A model generated the notes under the pieces. It ran no database searches. It was given only the letters and a program-made list of their open reading frames with translations, and had not been told where the DNA came from. Positions 45,400 through 56,482 of a stretch of 64,000 nucleotides of DNA are shown here, one piece after another. The DNA is from Lepidonotus clava (taxonomy: Eukaryota > Annelida > Polychaeta > Phyllodocida > Polynoidae). The DNA lies in assembly GCA_936440205.1 (NCBI GenBank), contig OW387148.1:44551003-44615002 (forward strand), given 5' to 3'. A program made the position numbers and the translations under genes. The number at the start of each line of letters is the position of its first letter. Position 1 is the stretch's first letter.

Positions 45400-45780
45400 A
45401 TATAACGTCATTACCGGGGGCCCATGCGGCGGCCAGTTCATATTTCCCCCCGGCCCCACACCACTGCCCTGGGACCGATAAATGATGACAGATTAAGTTT
45501 AAACTACACATATCTAAAGATTTCGCCTATGAACACGTGTGTTAAGATATGCTTCTTTAAACATCTTGTGAGTTTCTTGGGTAAGAAATTCATATTGTAG
45601 GGAAAATCACATATTGTATTTAATTGGTTGGTTCCCTATGGTTCAAAGAGGACCCACATGGCCCTTTTTTGATCCGGGTGCCCTTGGAACCAGAGTATAC
45701 ACCAATATGACATGACGGCTTCCGCAGTGTATATCACCTGCAGGTTATAGCAGTGACTTTAGTTCCGTTTAAATCCTATG
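45400..45780 (+). repeat. Dispersed repeat shared with 20130-20600
   Basis: Second copy of the repeat described at 20.13-20.6 kb, same orientation, shorter. It lies directly before the Penelope-like fragment. Confidence 0.55.
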
Positions 45781-45799
45781 AATCATGGTACACATATGT

Positions 45800-46075
45800 A
45801 CTATAGGTACGTGGGCCAGACTAAAAATAACCTCAAGACTAGGTTCAAAGCCCACTTCTACTGTATCACCAGGGACCCTAAGAAGACACTTCAACACTTC
45901 AACTCGTCCGGACATGACGGTTTGGATGACGTGGAAATCTATGTCTTACAATTCTGCAACCTGGCACCCGATAAGGACATGGCCCTTAGTCGGAAACTCA
46001 ATGCAGAATTCCAGTGGATCCATAGGCTATGAAGCCAGATCCCAATGGGCCTCAACGCCATTGATAACAGCTACT
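45800..46075 (+). mobile_element. Penelope-like element, GIY-YIG endonuclease fragment
   Basis: The frame reads YVGQTKNNLKTRFKAHFYC, then HFNSSGHDGLDDVEI and AEFQWIHRL, an in-frame TGA, and SQIPMGLNAID. This order (Y-V-G-Q-T, R-x3-H, E-x2-WI, P-x-GLN) is that of the GIY-YIG nuclease at the C-terminus of Penelope-like retroelements. No reverse transcriptase is present upstream, so this is a 3' fragment. GGACCGTGTAGGAC recurs downstream (46515 and 46571) and may belong to its 3' region. Confidence 0.7.
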
Positions 46076-47590
46076 AAGAAGCCCCGTTGCCTGACCCTTG
46101 TTCACACCAATTACGTCTCTAACTTCAGACCCACCCAGTCACCCAAACTGTGAACATCTGTCAGCAACTATTTAGAAAAGGATGGAACGTCCGGTGCCTA
46201 GTTACTCTTACCCATAGTTTCACATCTGGATTTTCTTTTTGGTCATTCAGCTCAATATGTTCTACCATTTGCCTGAGGAATGTGTGCATGCCACGCTTCC
46301 AACCAAAGATCCTGTGTGGACACCGTGTTACTCAACCTTACATACGGCCTGATGAGGTGTTTACCGAAACCGTGCACACCACCTTATGACCCCTCCTACA
46401 ATCTAAGCCCGGACTGTGTAAGACGTGCCTGGGGTTGCAGATCTACTTCTGCTGGTTTATGCTTCGGATGAGATATCAGCTAGTCGCCTCACTCTGAGAC
46501 TCTCTCCTAGTGGACCGTGTAGGACACTATGAGGCTAGCTTAAACGCATACATGATATCTCTAGTTAATGTCCGGACCGTGTAGGACGAACATTATCCGA
46601 ATTTTATTCCAATGTCTTTATGTGTCATCCTTACAACTAATGGATAGGGGTCGTCGCACTGGGGAAACTCCTTGGGACTAATCTAAGTTCCCACATGTAG
46701 ACAACTGAGTAGCAGAGTGGCCCTTGCCGCCGCTACCACCCTGGCGGGTTGTCCAGTGTGAATATTGATGACACATGACCACCGCCAACCAATCAGATTC
46801 GCCGCTAGGCAGATTGCAGTGTTGAACAGTGGGGTGCTCCCCACTACACGGTTGCCGTCCAAGGAGAGAGGACCCTTCGTTTTTCACATATGTACTATAG
46901 GTCTTCCTATTTATGTGGGGACTGGGAAGGCATAATTAAGAGTGGACCAACAGCTTTAGAGTGCAAAGACAGGCCTGTTTTGCATTTAAAAACAAATTGT
47001 GAGCGAACAGAAAGATTTTGAACAGGCCGGCATCATTCTTGTTGATGCCAACTATGATGAGACCCTTGTTATGCACTCATCTTTGGCAATGGGTTTAATG
47101 GTCTGGCCGCAGGGACAGACAGAGGCGATTTAACGCAAACTTAGCGGGCAGGCAGTGCATTTTTAAAGTGCTATGTCCTGCACACCTATTATCAGAAGCA
47201 GATTGTGAAGATACTATGTCAGAAAGGCAAAGACTTTGCTAGTTGCACAAATTGTGACCGTGTGCCGCAGATTGTGGCAGAGACAAAAGTGTCATTTCTA
47301 GCTGTGGAACTATTTTTTCTTTACACTTATATAGATAAATCACCAAAATTACTGTGTTGCAATGTTAATGGCTTGTAAGTCAGGGGTGCTAATTCCTTCC
47401 AATAGCAAAGAGCCTAAGGGTGCTGGGGCTATTGGCTTCGTCCTTGCCCCATGTTAGTTTATCTATGTTAGTCTGTCTAGATTTTGTGTTATGTGTTTTT
47501 AAAGCATTATTACTTTTAAGTCGAGGGAGATGTTTGAGAGGCAGTGCATTTTTGAAAAAATCAAATACAAACTGTTGTTGGACAGGGCCC
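46076..47590. other. No gene seen
   Basis: Possible 3' remnant of the Penelope-like element to about 46640, then unclassified sequence with a small hairpin (GTGGGGTGCTCCCCAC-like, near 46830). Confidence 0.4.
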
Positions 47591-47597
47591 ATGTCCA

Positions 47598-48650
47598 GTG
47601 ATTCTCTTTTTGGATGCGGCTAGTATGATTCTGTATGTGAAATCGGGGTCCCCAGAGCTCCAGTTACTGATTCTAAGATATGTTGAATATGAAATGCACT
47701 TTGATGTCTGTTTACTACAGGAGACACACAGTACACCACAAAGCCAGCAACTATGGACTAGTAAATGGGGTGGTAGTGCTTTTTTTCTTGCATGGAAGCA
47801 GCAGCTCACGTGGAGTGGTAATACTGATTAAAAGAAATCTAGAAATTAAAGTTCACCAAACAGCTTTTGATATGGAGGGAAGATTTATTCTTCTAAAGAA
47901 AACAATAGGGGATTCCGAGATTATTTTTGGAAATATTTATGCCCCCACTCAGGACAAAGCATTTGAACAACTGACAGTCCTGAATGGTTCCTCAGAGAAA
48001 CTAAGAGGACTCCGTGATGCTCTCCTGTTTCTGGGAGGAGAACATCCTCACAAAGTGATCACTCCAAGTGTTATAGAGAGGCCCTTAATAGCTTCATGAA
48101 GGCAAATGACATTGTGGATTTCTGGAGAGAGCAGAACCCTACACTACGTGAATTTATTTCCCATAGGAAAAAACTAAATACAAGGATAGATTATTGGCTC
48201 ATATCAAATTTTGTTAAGAATATTATACAAGAATATAAAATTGAAGTTGGTCTTTTATCAGATCACAGTATGATCTTATTAAAGATAATTCGAAACGGGA
48301 AACACAGGGGGCCAGGTATATGGAAATTCAATAACCTCCTGCTCCAAGATAAAGAGTTCTTGGATCAGACTAGGGAACCCATTCAAAACTTGAAATCTGA
48401 ACATAGCGAATTAGATCCACAAACCAAGTGAGATTATGCAAAATTTCTCATTAGGAGCCAGTCTATCACATATAGCAAGGAAAAGGCTAGAGTGAAACAT
48501 GATGAGGAAAGGGAAAATATGTTCCCAACAGCTGGTATCAACACCCTGATAGAATTGTTGACAAACACTCTATGGATGCATAATCCCCGCCCCCAACTCA
48601 TTCGCCTGCAAAACTTGAAAAAACACTAGTTCATTATAGGCAAGTTATCT
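47598..48650 (+). mobile_element. L1/Tx1-type LINE endonuclease fragment
   Basis: Frames overlap to give FDVCLLQETHSTPQSQQLW, TSKWGGSAFFL, SRGVVILIKRNLEIKV, MEGRFILLKKTIGD, EIIFGNIYAPTQDKAFEQL, then FISHRKKLNTRIDYWLIS and VGLLSDHSMILLKI, a complete order for an L1-group (Tx1-like) APE endonuclease. The linker DYAKFLIRSQSITYSKEKAR follows and ends near 48650 without reverse transcriptase. Frame changes near 47700, 47790 and 48097 and a stop at 48429 show decay. Confidence 0.75.
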
Positions 48651-49600
48651 TTTTCACCCAAGGCACTGACCCACCTACCTGGTTTTCTGTTCGGTTGCCA
48701 TTGTTCGAAGTTTAGCGATTGGTTTTAGCCGAAGTGTCAGTAACCTGCTGAGTCTTTTATGGTCCTGAGGCTGGCGTGGGACTGTGTGTGTGCACGTTGT
48801 GGACCCAGCCTTATAAAGCTGGTTCCCACCCCTGTCCGTTACTGCTATACAAGGGGCAGGTATCGAGGGGCGATCTAGGTCAGCTGAGCAGTCTGAGTGA
48901 GCGGTGTCAGGTGTTACATAAGGTGTCGTGGAGCCTGGAGCTGTCCTGACACCTGACTTAAGAAACCACCCTAAAATGCACACAGCCTCACACCCCCAAC
49001 CTGTGAAATAACTTCAGAAAACCAACCTCAAAGTCGCACAGCCTCTCACCAAAACCTTGTGAAGTAAATTCCTACCTAAAATGCAGGGACACAAAATGAT
49101 TATATGGATCCAGAAGCAGCATGAACCAGCCGTTTCCCGCCAATTGCAAGTTTATTTGCTAGTCAGATAAAGTGATTTCATATTCAATAGTTTTTTTATA
49201 GTAATTTCATTTAGCCACTATATAAAAAACAAATTTTTCACCATTAAAGAAGCTAGATAGAAAAGTAAGGTTTTCATCGGATATTTGGAATGTTTTTCTC
49301 CTTTTCAACACTTCCGGGTCTCTTTCGTAAATAAAAAAAAAAAAAAAAAAAAATGCGACCTACCCTTTTTCTACCGATGTCACCTGAATATAACTTTTTC
49401 TTTTGTTGGCCTAAGCCTCTAAATCGCAGAATCCTAAGAAGGAATACAATACCAGTTCGAGTAGGTGCTCTACAAAAAGTTGTGGCACCGAATGGGACAG
49501 ACAATCACATTTTCTTGTTCACTCACACATCAAAAATATCCACTATCCACATCACAGGCAGAAATGTTGCCCATGTAGGGTACTCGAACTGTTCCTTGTG
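48651..49600. other. No gene; A-run of unknown origin
   Basis: A run of 22 A at 49330-49351 could end a retroposed sequence in plus orientation, but nothing recognisable precedes it. Confidence 0.45.
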
Positions 49601-50765
49601 CCACATTTTATAAGGACAAAATGTATCTGGATGGGACGGTGCTGTTTTTGTACCACTTCACAACTGCAAACAGATGTTGCCTGAAACGCCTGGTTGTCCG
49701 ACATTCTATGGTATGTTGCATGTAGTGTGTGGCGATGCACGGGCGCTCCTGGGTGACATTCTTTTTGTCTTCGTACCACCTGGCCATTAATCTTGACAAC
49801 TTCTTACTTCTCCTGGACGTTGCACTGGAATAAGTCATGGGGCCATAATTTACAGATGTAAACTGCAGGGAAAATGATGGGATATTTGACTCCTCTACGA
49901 TCCCCTGTTCTGTGGGGTACATCTTTTGGTATGTTTTCATGAGCAGGCCATGAACGTCAGAGTCGAGCCATTCTGGGTTTTCTTCAAATGTCTCGAAGCC
50001 GTTGGGGATACTCCACAGGTTCTGGTACTGCACCAAATTTCACTCTTTAGGGACCTCGAGTGTTGCCGCGACCGTTCTTGCTTCCTTTTTTCTGTCTCCC
50101 AGCTGGCAGTATTGGCCAAAATTCCCCTCATGTTTGGCCGGCATTTCGTCTCGCGCCTGACTGACACAACGCCTGACTGAAACCTCTCAAACAATTGTTT
50201 CTCTATCTGGCGATTGTTAGTCGGCACATCCCCCAAATAACCATTATACCACTCAAAGTGAACAGCCAAGTGCTGGGAACTCGACCATACTCCAGGAGAC
50301 ATTCCCTTAAATGGAGATGTAGATGCATGTTTGGGGTAATGAATTGAGAACCGAACTGGACCTGTGTGCACTGGCAAAAGTACAGTAGTTTCCATTGTGC
50401 CAAATTTATCTCATAGCTTGTAATACATGACTGGCACAGAAGTCGAGTGGCCTCTACGAAACGCTGCCAGGTTTGAAGGTGATTCTCAGGCAAAAGGCCC
50501 TGGAGGCAGTATCCAGATGAGACTTTTACCCAATTCTTCCACTCCTTTGCCGTCCACGTTCCAGCGTTCGATTTAATGTTAGTTACCACACAGTCCTCCG
50601 GCAGTCCCTCTTTAAACTCATTCAGACAAGCATCAATAATCTCCACCTGATTAGGGCTTAGTATAACCTCCACCCTTTCCTGATCCTCTGGATCCGGAGT
50701 ATTCTTCTTCTTCTTTGACTTTTTTGACTCTGGGTCGGTCCACCTCTTCCACATTCGCTTGGCGG

Positions 50766-51430
50766 TCCCTGAATTCGAAATAATAAAAACACATGTACAA
50801 TCGGTATTGAAACCCATTCTGAGGAATCCTAAGGAGACACATAGATTAGATCTTTTCACTAGAGCCAATATGTTACCATTAGAATATAGAAGGAAATACT
50901 TCCTTCTGACTACTGTTTTCGGACTAATAAAATCAAGAAATATTGCACTGTTGGATCCAATTAGAGAAACCAGATTAACTCAGGCTCCTGTTGTAAAGGA
51001 GCTTACCCCTCTGAGCGTCACATTGGCAAAATCACCAGTTTTCACTGCAAGGAACTTATGGAATAAGTTGGATGTGAATATCAGGAATATACAAGAACTG
51101 TCAATCTTTAAGGAGATCATTAAATCAAAATTGCAGGAGGAATATGTGCAATCTGAAATAGCACGGCTCTGGGCAGGTGTACAGTCATAGATGTGTGAAA
51201 TGTGTACTGAAAGATCCATTTACTCATATCATCCCTTTTTTTTTCTCATCCCATCATTGAAATGCACTTACTGTACTGCAGGATGTACATCAATATAACA
51301 ATATAGTGCAATTATACAGATGGATTAGTATGTTGAGCAAAAGTGATGTATTAGTCTAAGTTGAGGCTGGCCATACGAAGAATACTGGGGTAACCCAATC
51401 GTATGCCAGGATAAATAAAATGTTTCAAAA
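50766..51430 (+). mobile_element. 5'-truncated LINE tail inside the EnSpm element
   Basis: The frame 50759-51190 ends a LINE ORF2: LPLEYRRKYFLLTTVFGLI, SPVFTARNLWNKLDVNIR, FKEIIKSKLQEEYV. A 3' region follows and ends AATAAAATGTTTC plus A-runs at about 51415-51450. It lies opposite to the transposase and interrupts it. Confidence 0.7.
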
Positions 51431-52149
51431 AAAAAAACCAAAAAAAAAACCAATTAACCTAATAGTTGAAAGACAAATGCAAGTTTCAAAGTCAAACATA
51501 TTTTCGGTGCTATAACATTATCAATACTTACCCAAGAGTACATTATGCATCACATCAATCGAGAGGAACCTGAAAAGATGAATGTAAAGTGTATAAGTAA
51601 AACGTATAATATAGTCACTGCTGATGGTAACATTTTCATTGGGATTAATTTGGTATAATTCTGTGTAAGTTTTGCCTTTAAATTAGTTGGGCCTGGACAT
51701 TATACCTACTTGATGGGATTGAAGTAGGGCAATTCCATGAGGACACAGTTACAAGCTCCATACTTTTTCTCAAGTGCACTTCTCTTGGTCGATGTGGTTG
51801 CAGCTCTAATCTCCCTCAATCTCTCATTGTGTTTATCCAGAGTTGAATTCTTGAATGCCTTCAGACATTTAGAACAACCCATGATAGCAGTATGTTGCAG
51901 GAAACCGCAGGAGTTCCTTCTTGCCGGGAGGTCTGCAGCAACGTTCGAAAGTGCTAACTTAACGGTCTTGCCCCTTGGGTAATCGTTGGTTATAAGCCTT
52001 TTCCCCCTATTCCAGGATACCTTGAGTTTGTCAACTAGGGGGCGCAGAAAACTGGTAAGGTCAGCGGGTTCTTTACTGAGGTTTGGAATTATACTGAATA
52101 GTATGACGTTCTGTACCGCTCATTTCTGGGTAGGTTAAAAACCGTTAGG

Positions 52150-52468
52150 TTGGTTGGTTGGTTATTGGTTGCTTTACGCCCTAATTAACAGCCAGGGTCA
52201 TATCAAGGGCGGTGATGGTGATCGAATCTATGAAAAGGTAGAGACCATACCCCTACACTTTTACCGAGGCAGGTGTTCTTTAATGTGCATGGTCGCATAG
52301 ACAGGGCCATACACACAACAGCCGGTGGTCTACTAGAGACCTTTGATATCCCAGTTGTTGCCACTGGGAGACATGCAGAGGGGAGCAGTGGCCAGCTCAG
52401 CCGGGAATTGAACCCCGGCCGCCCGCGCAGCAGACGGACACCCTAACCACTACACCACCCCACACGCC
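52150..52468 (-). mobile_element. tRNA-derived SINE with AACC tail, copy in EnSpm
   Basis: On the minus strand it begins GGCGTGTGGGGTGGTGTAG. It has an A box (GTGTAGTGGTTAGGG), a B box (GGGGTTCAATTCC) about 35 bases later, a conserved body, and ends in repeated AACC. The target duplication is AAAACCGTTAGG at 52138-52149 and 52470-52481. It interrupts the transposase just after SISMGGIYLTVL. Nearly identical to the copy at 60.1 kb. Confidence 0.9.
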
Positions 52469-53369
52469 TAAAACCGTTAGGTAAATGCCCCCCATTGATA
52501 TCGAACTTTTCCGAGAGAATGGTTGAAACCAATCAATATTCATCTGAAGAGCCAAGTTGTTTTCATTATCAAGAAAACCATTGTTCTCCCTGTTCAAATC
52601 TTCCCATACCGAACTGTCGTAGATGTCAGCAAACACTCCTTTGGGTATCCCCCTGCCCTTCCACTCTGTACATTTCAGCTCAAAACCTGGATGTTTCATC
52701 ATAACCTGCAAATTCTTCTCGAGCGACTGGTAGCAGAATGTCTTAACTGGAAGGAAGTCATTTTCACACCAATCCTGGCCTCATAAATCAATTTCCAGTT
52801 GTAACGTCTTCCCAAATGATACTCCAGTTGCTTGCATCGACTGGGTTGCTGATGTCCATGGACATCTGTGTAAAAGCCTCGCACACTCACGCTGGACAAC
52901 ACATATCACTTCGGGCAGCATACTCTCGTATAGTGATTAGTCAACATTAGGTCTGTACCCAACCATTTTGTACATCATGTGCATCGTTTTAGGGAATACT
53001 GCCTGCGCGGCTGCTGAAACATGGTCATTACCTGCTACCATCAATAATTCACAAATGAAGGACATGACTTTAGCGATTTGTGTATCACTGGTGAAGGTGT
53101 GGATCACTGCAAAAGAAAAAACAGAACCCATGATAATAGGCTTTGGATTGTCTTATTAGTGGCACCTTGAACACCCCTTGCCAATGGGCTAGGAAGATCG
53201 CTCCCGCCACCCAAAAACAACTTTGAAATGTTGAATGGCCTTACGGCAAATGTTGTCTCATGATCAAGCTTATCATTTTCAACAGATTCTTGGGAATTAT
53301 CCATTAGACAGAAATGGTCATCATCACCTGACTCTTGATCAGCTTCCATGGGTACTGCCTCCGCAACAG

Positions 53370-53670
53370 GCTGATTGCGAGTCACAGCCTGGTTGCCTGC
53401 TTCTGCCAGATTCCCAACTTCAGCCTGCAGCTCATTAGCAGCTGCAGCTTCAGTCCGAATACCAGCTTCAACCTCGTTACCACCTTCGCCCTCGTTGCCT
53501 GCTTCAGCCTGAATACCTGCTTCATCTTCATGACCAACCTCAGCCTGATTCGCAGCTTCAACCTGATTACATTCTTCAGCCTCATGACCAACTTCAGCCT
53601 GATTACCTGCTTCGGCCTGATTACCTGCTTCGGCCTCGAGCTCATGACCAACTTCAGCTTGATTGCCAGT
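53370..53670 (-). repeat. Coding minisatellite, AGNQAEVGHE-type repeats
   Basis: About fifteen degenerate units of roughly 18-24 bases encode A-G-N-Q-A-E and V-G-H-E alternations in exon 2 of the transposase. Other frames stay open over much of it, as expected for a short in-phase repeat. Confidence 0.7.
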
Positions 53671-54144
53671 GTAATTACGTATACCAAAATCCCATGGTGC
53701 TGCAAGAGAGATGTACAAGAATAAATGTATGTGCATATAACGTCCCAACAGCTGCTGATATTAATGGTCCATTTTTGTGTAGTTTATTATTCTAACAATT
53801 CTTTAATTTTTAAGAAAAGATTTAGGCTGCCGATAATTATAAATGGTTGTGATGAACACTATATAAACTGATTATTAAGATTATAAAAGTTATTGGCAAA
53901 TACTGGACGCACACAAGCTAGCTAGGAAGGTTTTGAACGATATCGATTTCAGGCGCATGTGCCGGTACTGTAGTTTTATACTAGTGATCTGGTACTTACC
54001 ATGCTCCTTAGTACGATTCCTCGTAAATGTACTTTTGGGAAATGCAAGTTCACATGTGTCGCACGATCGATTTCGGCTAGTGTCCATATTTCTTTTGGCT
54101 TCCGTCTGCTCCTTGGTCAGACCCTTGAAACCCCACAAGGGCAT

Positions 54145-55022
54145 GGCGAACTTGAGTTAGACAGCAGCACTTGGGGCAGATGATCCTACGCTGACCCCGA
54201 GTCTTTATATATGGTACTTACCAACACCCATTGGGAAAGCAGCACAGGGAAGCACCATCACCAGCTGAAAGCCGCGAATTGCCGCGACATGCCACAACCC
54301 CGACCCAGGGGAAGCTGCACCCCTAACACCAGCTGCAGGTGCATGTACGCGTGAAAGCCGAGAACAGCTGCCACAGTATTACTGGGAGATTACAGCCGTC
54401 ACCCTGGCCATCACGGGTGCGCATTGTCATGCCTTTTAGGGCGTGTGAAGTTTCTTCAGCTTCCGAAACGCATCGTCCACCGTCAGGTCAACTGGTGACT
54501 GAGGGGATGTCACCTGCCGTGAAAACCGAGGGTATAACCGTCCAACTGCTAGTCAGGGCCTCGCCGGATTTTGATATAGTGCGTTCGGTATACGAATACA
54601 TCCATATCATGAATGTCACCATTGGTGAGACTTTTCTTAATTATTTTGGTTATACAAATCCATGGCCAATTGCCCAACTTCTTCCAAAAAATCATCCGTA
54701 AAACATATATATTGATTCTGGTTGTCCCCTGTCCTGATTAATTATTATGGCCAGCTGCAAGACATATTTCAGACTTCTAGCGTGGGGCCATTGCAGTTAT
54801 AGTCGATTCTTTTTGTTTAAATTGAATGGTAATTTGGAAGGAAGGTGTTTGTTTAATGTTAAGATGGCAACCTTTATTGTTCATTTTTTTCCTTTTTTAA
54901 TAACAAGCTGCCACATACTTGGTCCTGGTATCTTGCGTGGATTGGAGTCGAGCTGCAAGTAGTGGATACAGGCCTAGGCTCATTCACAATAAGCCTGGAG
55001 TAACCCGGACCTCACTGCTCCA
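54145..55022. other. No gene supported
   Basis: Probably the 5' flank of the EnSpm element, with repeated CAGCTGC and GCCGCGA words at 54240-54370, then AT-rich DNA. The open frame at 54339-54701 shows no family features. Confidence 0.4.
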
Positions 55023-55475
55023 ATGACCGGTCACCCTCGACCAAAACACAATTCTATGAGCAGCCTCACCTTTCATGACACCATAACTGACGCTGGATCT
55101 GAAGCCAACCCAGGAGACGAAAACACTGAAGAATTCCCAACTGTGGTACTTCTCCCTTCGTACACTCTTCTTGTCATCCTCGCAATAGCCATAATTATTG
55201 GCATATTCTTTTCTTGCTCCGGAATTACTGGCATGTTCTCAGATGCTCGTTTTCATGTATACTTGCTTGTCTCGGGCAATGACAGTGTATGGATTAAAAT
55301 TGGCATGTTCCCTGTACATTTCAGCGATTATATCTTTCAAACAGACGATCCAATTACTCTGACTAAAGCTGAAAATGTATTCGTAGGCACACGATACACT
55401 ATTAACTACATGATCCAAATTGGCCGACTGCTATGCCGGTACATCAACACGACTGCCCACGCATTTAAAGGTTAA
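55023..55475 (+). CDS. 150-aa ORF with one membrane segment
   Basis: Starts MTGHPRPKHNSMSSL. Residues about 40-66 (TVVLLPSYTLLVILAIAII then IGIFFSC) are strongly hydrophobic and would span a membrane once. The C-terminal 80 residues (FHVYLLVSGNDSVWIKIGM, FSDYIFQTDDPITLTK, NVFVGTRYTINYMIQIG) look like a compact beta-rich domain. TAATAAAC overlaps the stop and a second AATAAA lies near 55756. The first 39 residues are polar with no signal peptide, so it could be a type II or type III membrane protein. No family recognised. A fragment of a mobile element is possible. Confidence 0.4.
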   Translation: MTGHPRPKHNSMSSLTFHDTITDAGSEANPGDENTEEFPTVVLLPSYTLLVILAIAIIIGIFFSCSGITGMFSDARFHVYLLVSGNDSVWIKIGMFPVHFSDYIFQTDDPITLTKAENVFVGTRYTINYMIQIGRLLCRYINTTAHAFKG

Positions 55476-56482
55476 TAAACTGAAAGACATCATGTTGACA
55501 CGATTGATGACTAAGGACATTATATGATACCAGTTGGTCACCATGGGTATAGGCATAGGAGAGCCTGTTCTTTTGGGGAATTACTGGCCCGGTGAGCTTG
55601 CAACTAATACTTCAAGCTTAAAATTGACTTAAGTCGTGTTGACCTTGATTAAGTCGTCTGTGAAAACTGTTTTATTTGTGTGTTTTAATAGCAATGCTGT
55701 CGAACATGTGTGCATTAGATACAGGTGTGATGATAATAAATTAAATTTGTAGCTGAATAAAATTTGGGTGGTGGAGAAAGCAGTACAACAGTAATGAGAG
55801 TGCTTTTATTAGGGTTAGGGATAGGGTCAACCCCTTATGTAATAATTATGTGACACAGGCCAATAACCTAGATTATGGCGTTCATCAGAATCGAGCACTA
55901 GTTAAGGTTGTATAGCTGTCGAATTTCATAAAAAAAGTGCATTCTGAACTAATTTGACAAAACATCTTTTCCATTACATTTTTAGAGCTAAGTTATAGTC
56001 CCTGAATAAATCTCGACACCGAAATTGACTTGCACGTGTGATAAATTTGGGTTTGACACCCAATATTAAATTTGATATCACATGTAATTTGTTATAGGTG
56101 TAATTTGTTATATACTGGCAGAGATGTATTTGATCCTAATACAATTTGATAAAAATTACTTTTCAAACTAACTGCATGAAATATAACTAAAAATGATCCA
56201 CTAATTATAAGGAACTCGATAACAGTTTTAGACTAAGAACGGTTTTAGGCTACGAATATATCTATATAGATACTTCCCTGTTTAGCGAGCAGGCAATACT
56301 ATGTAAGATTGAAGTGAGAACAAGGAGAGCAAAGTTCTTTTGATAAAAGTTTATATAATGAATATTCAATTAAACATAGTGACAATAAAAAACAATGACT
56401 GTAAGAACATATTGACAATAAAAACGGTGTTGGGCAGAGTCTCTTGTTTTATGCATCACACCCCCCGACCAATATGGGGGCT
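55476..56482. other. No gene seen
   Basis: AT-rich sequence. TTAAGTCGTGTTGACC and ATTAAGTCGTCTGTG form a loose direct repeat near 55630. Confidence 0.5.

Larger units (their letters stand above)
49608..54144 (-). mobile_element. Decayed EnSpm/CACTA transposase with two later insertions
   Basis: Minus-strand exons. Exon 1 (54144-54000) encodes CDTCELAFPKSTFTRNRTKEH and has donor GGTAAGT. Exon 2 (53697-about 53170) carries an AGNQAEVGHE repeat. From 53106 on comes KVMSFICELLMVAG, then MMKHPGFELKCTEW, GVFADIYDSSVWEDL and NIDWFQPFS, typical of animal EnSpm transposases. The C-terminal third has ITPNMHLHLHLRECLLEYG, YNGYLGDVPTNNRQIEKQL and ends at 49608. It is broken by several frame changes (near 50280, 50030, 52780) and stops. 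A LINE tail (50766-51430) and a SINE (52150-52468) landed in it. CACT-type terminal repeats were not identified. Confidence 0.8.
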
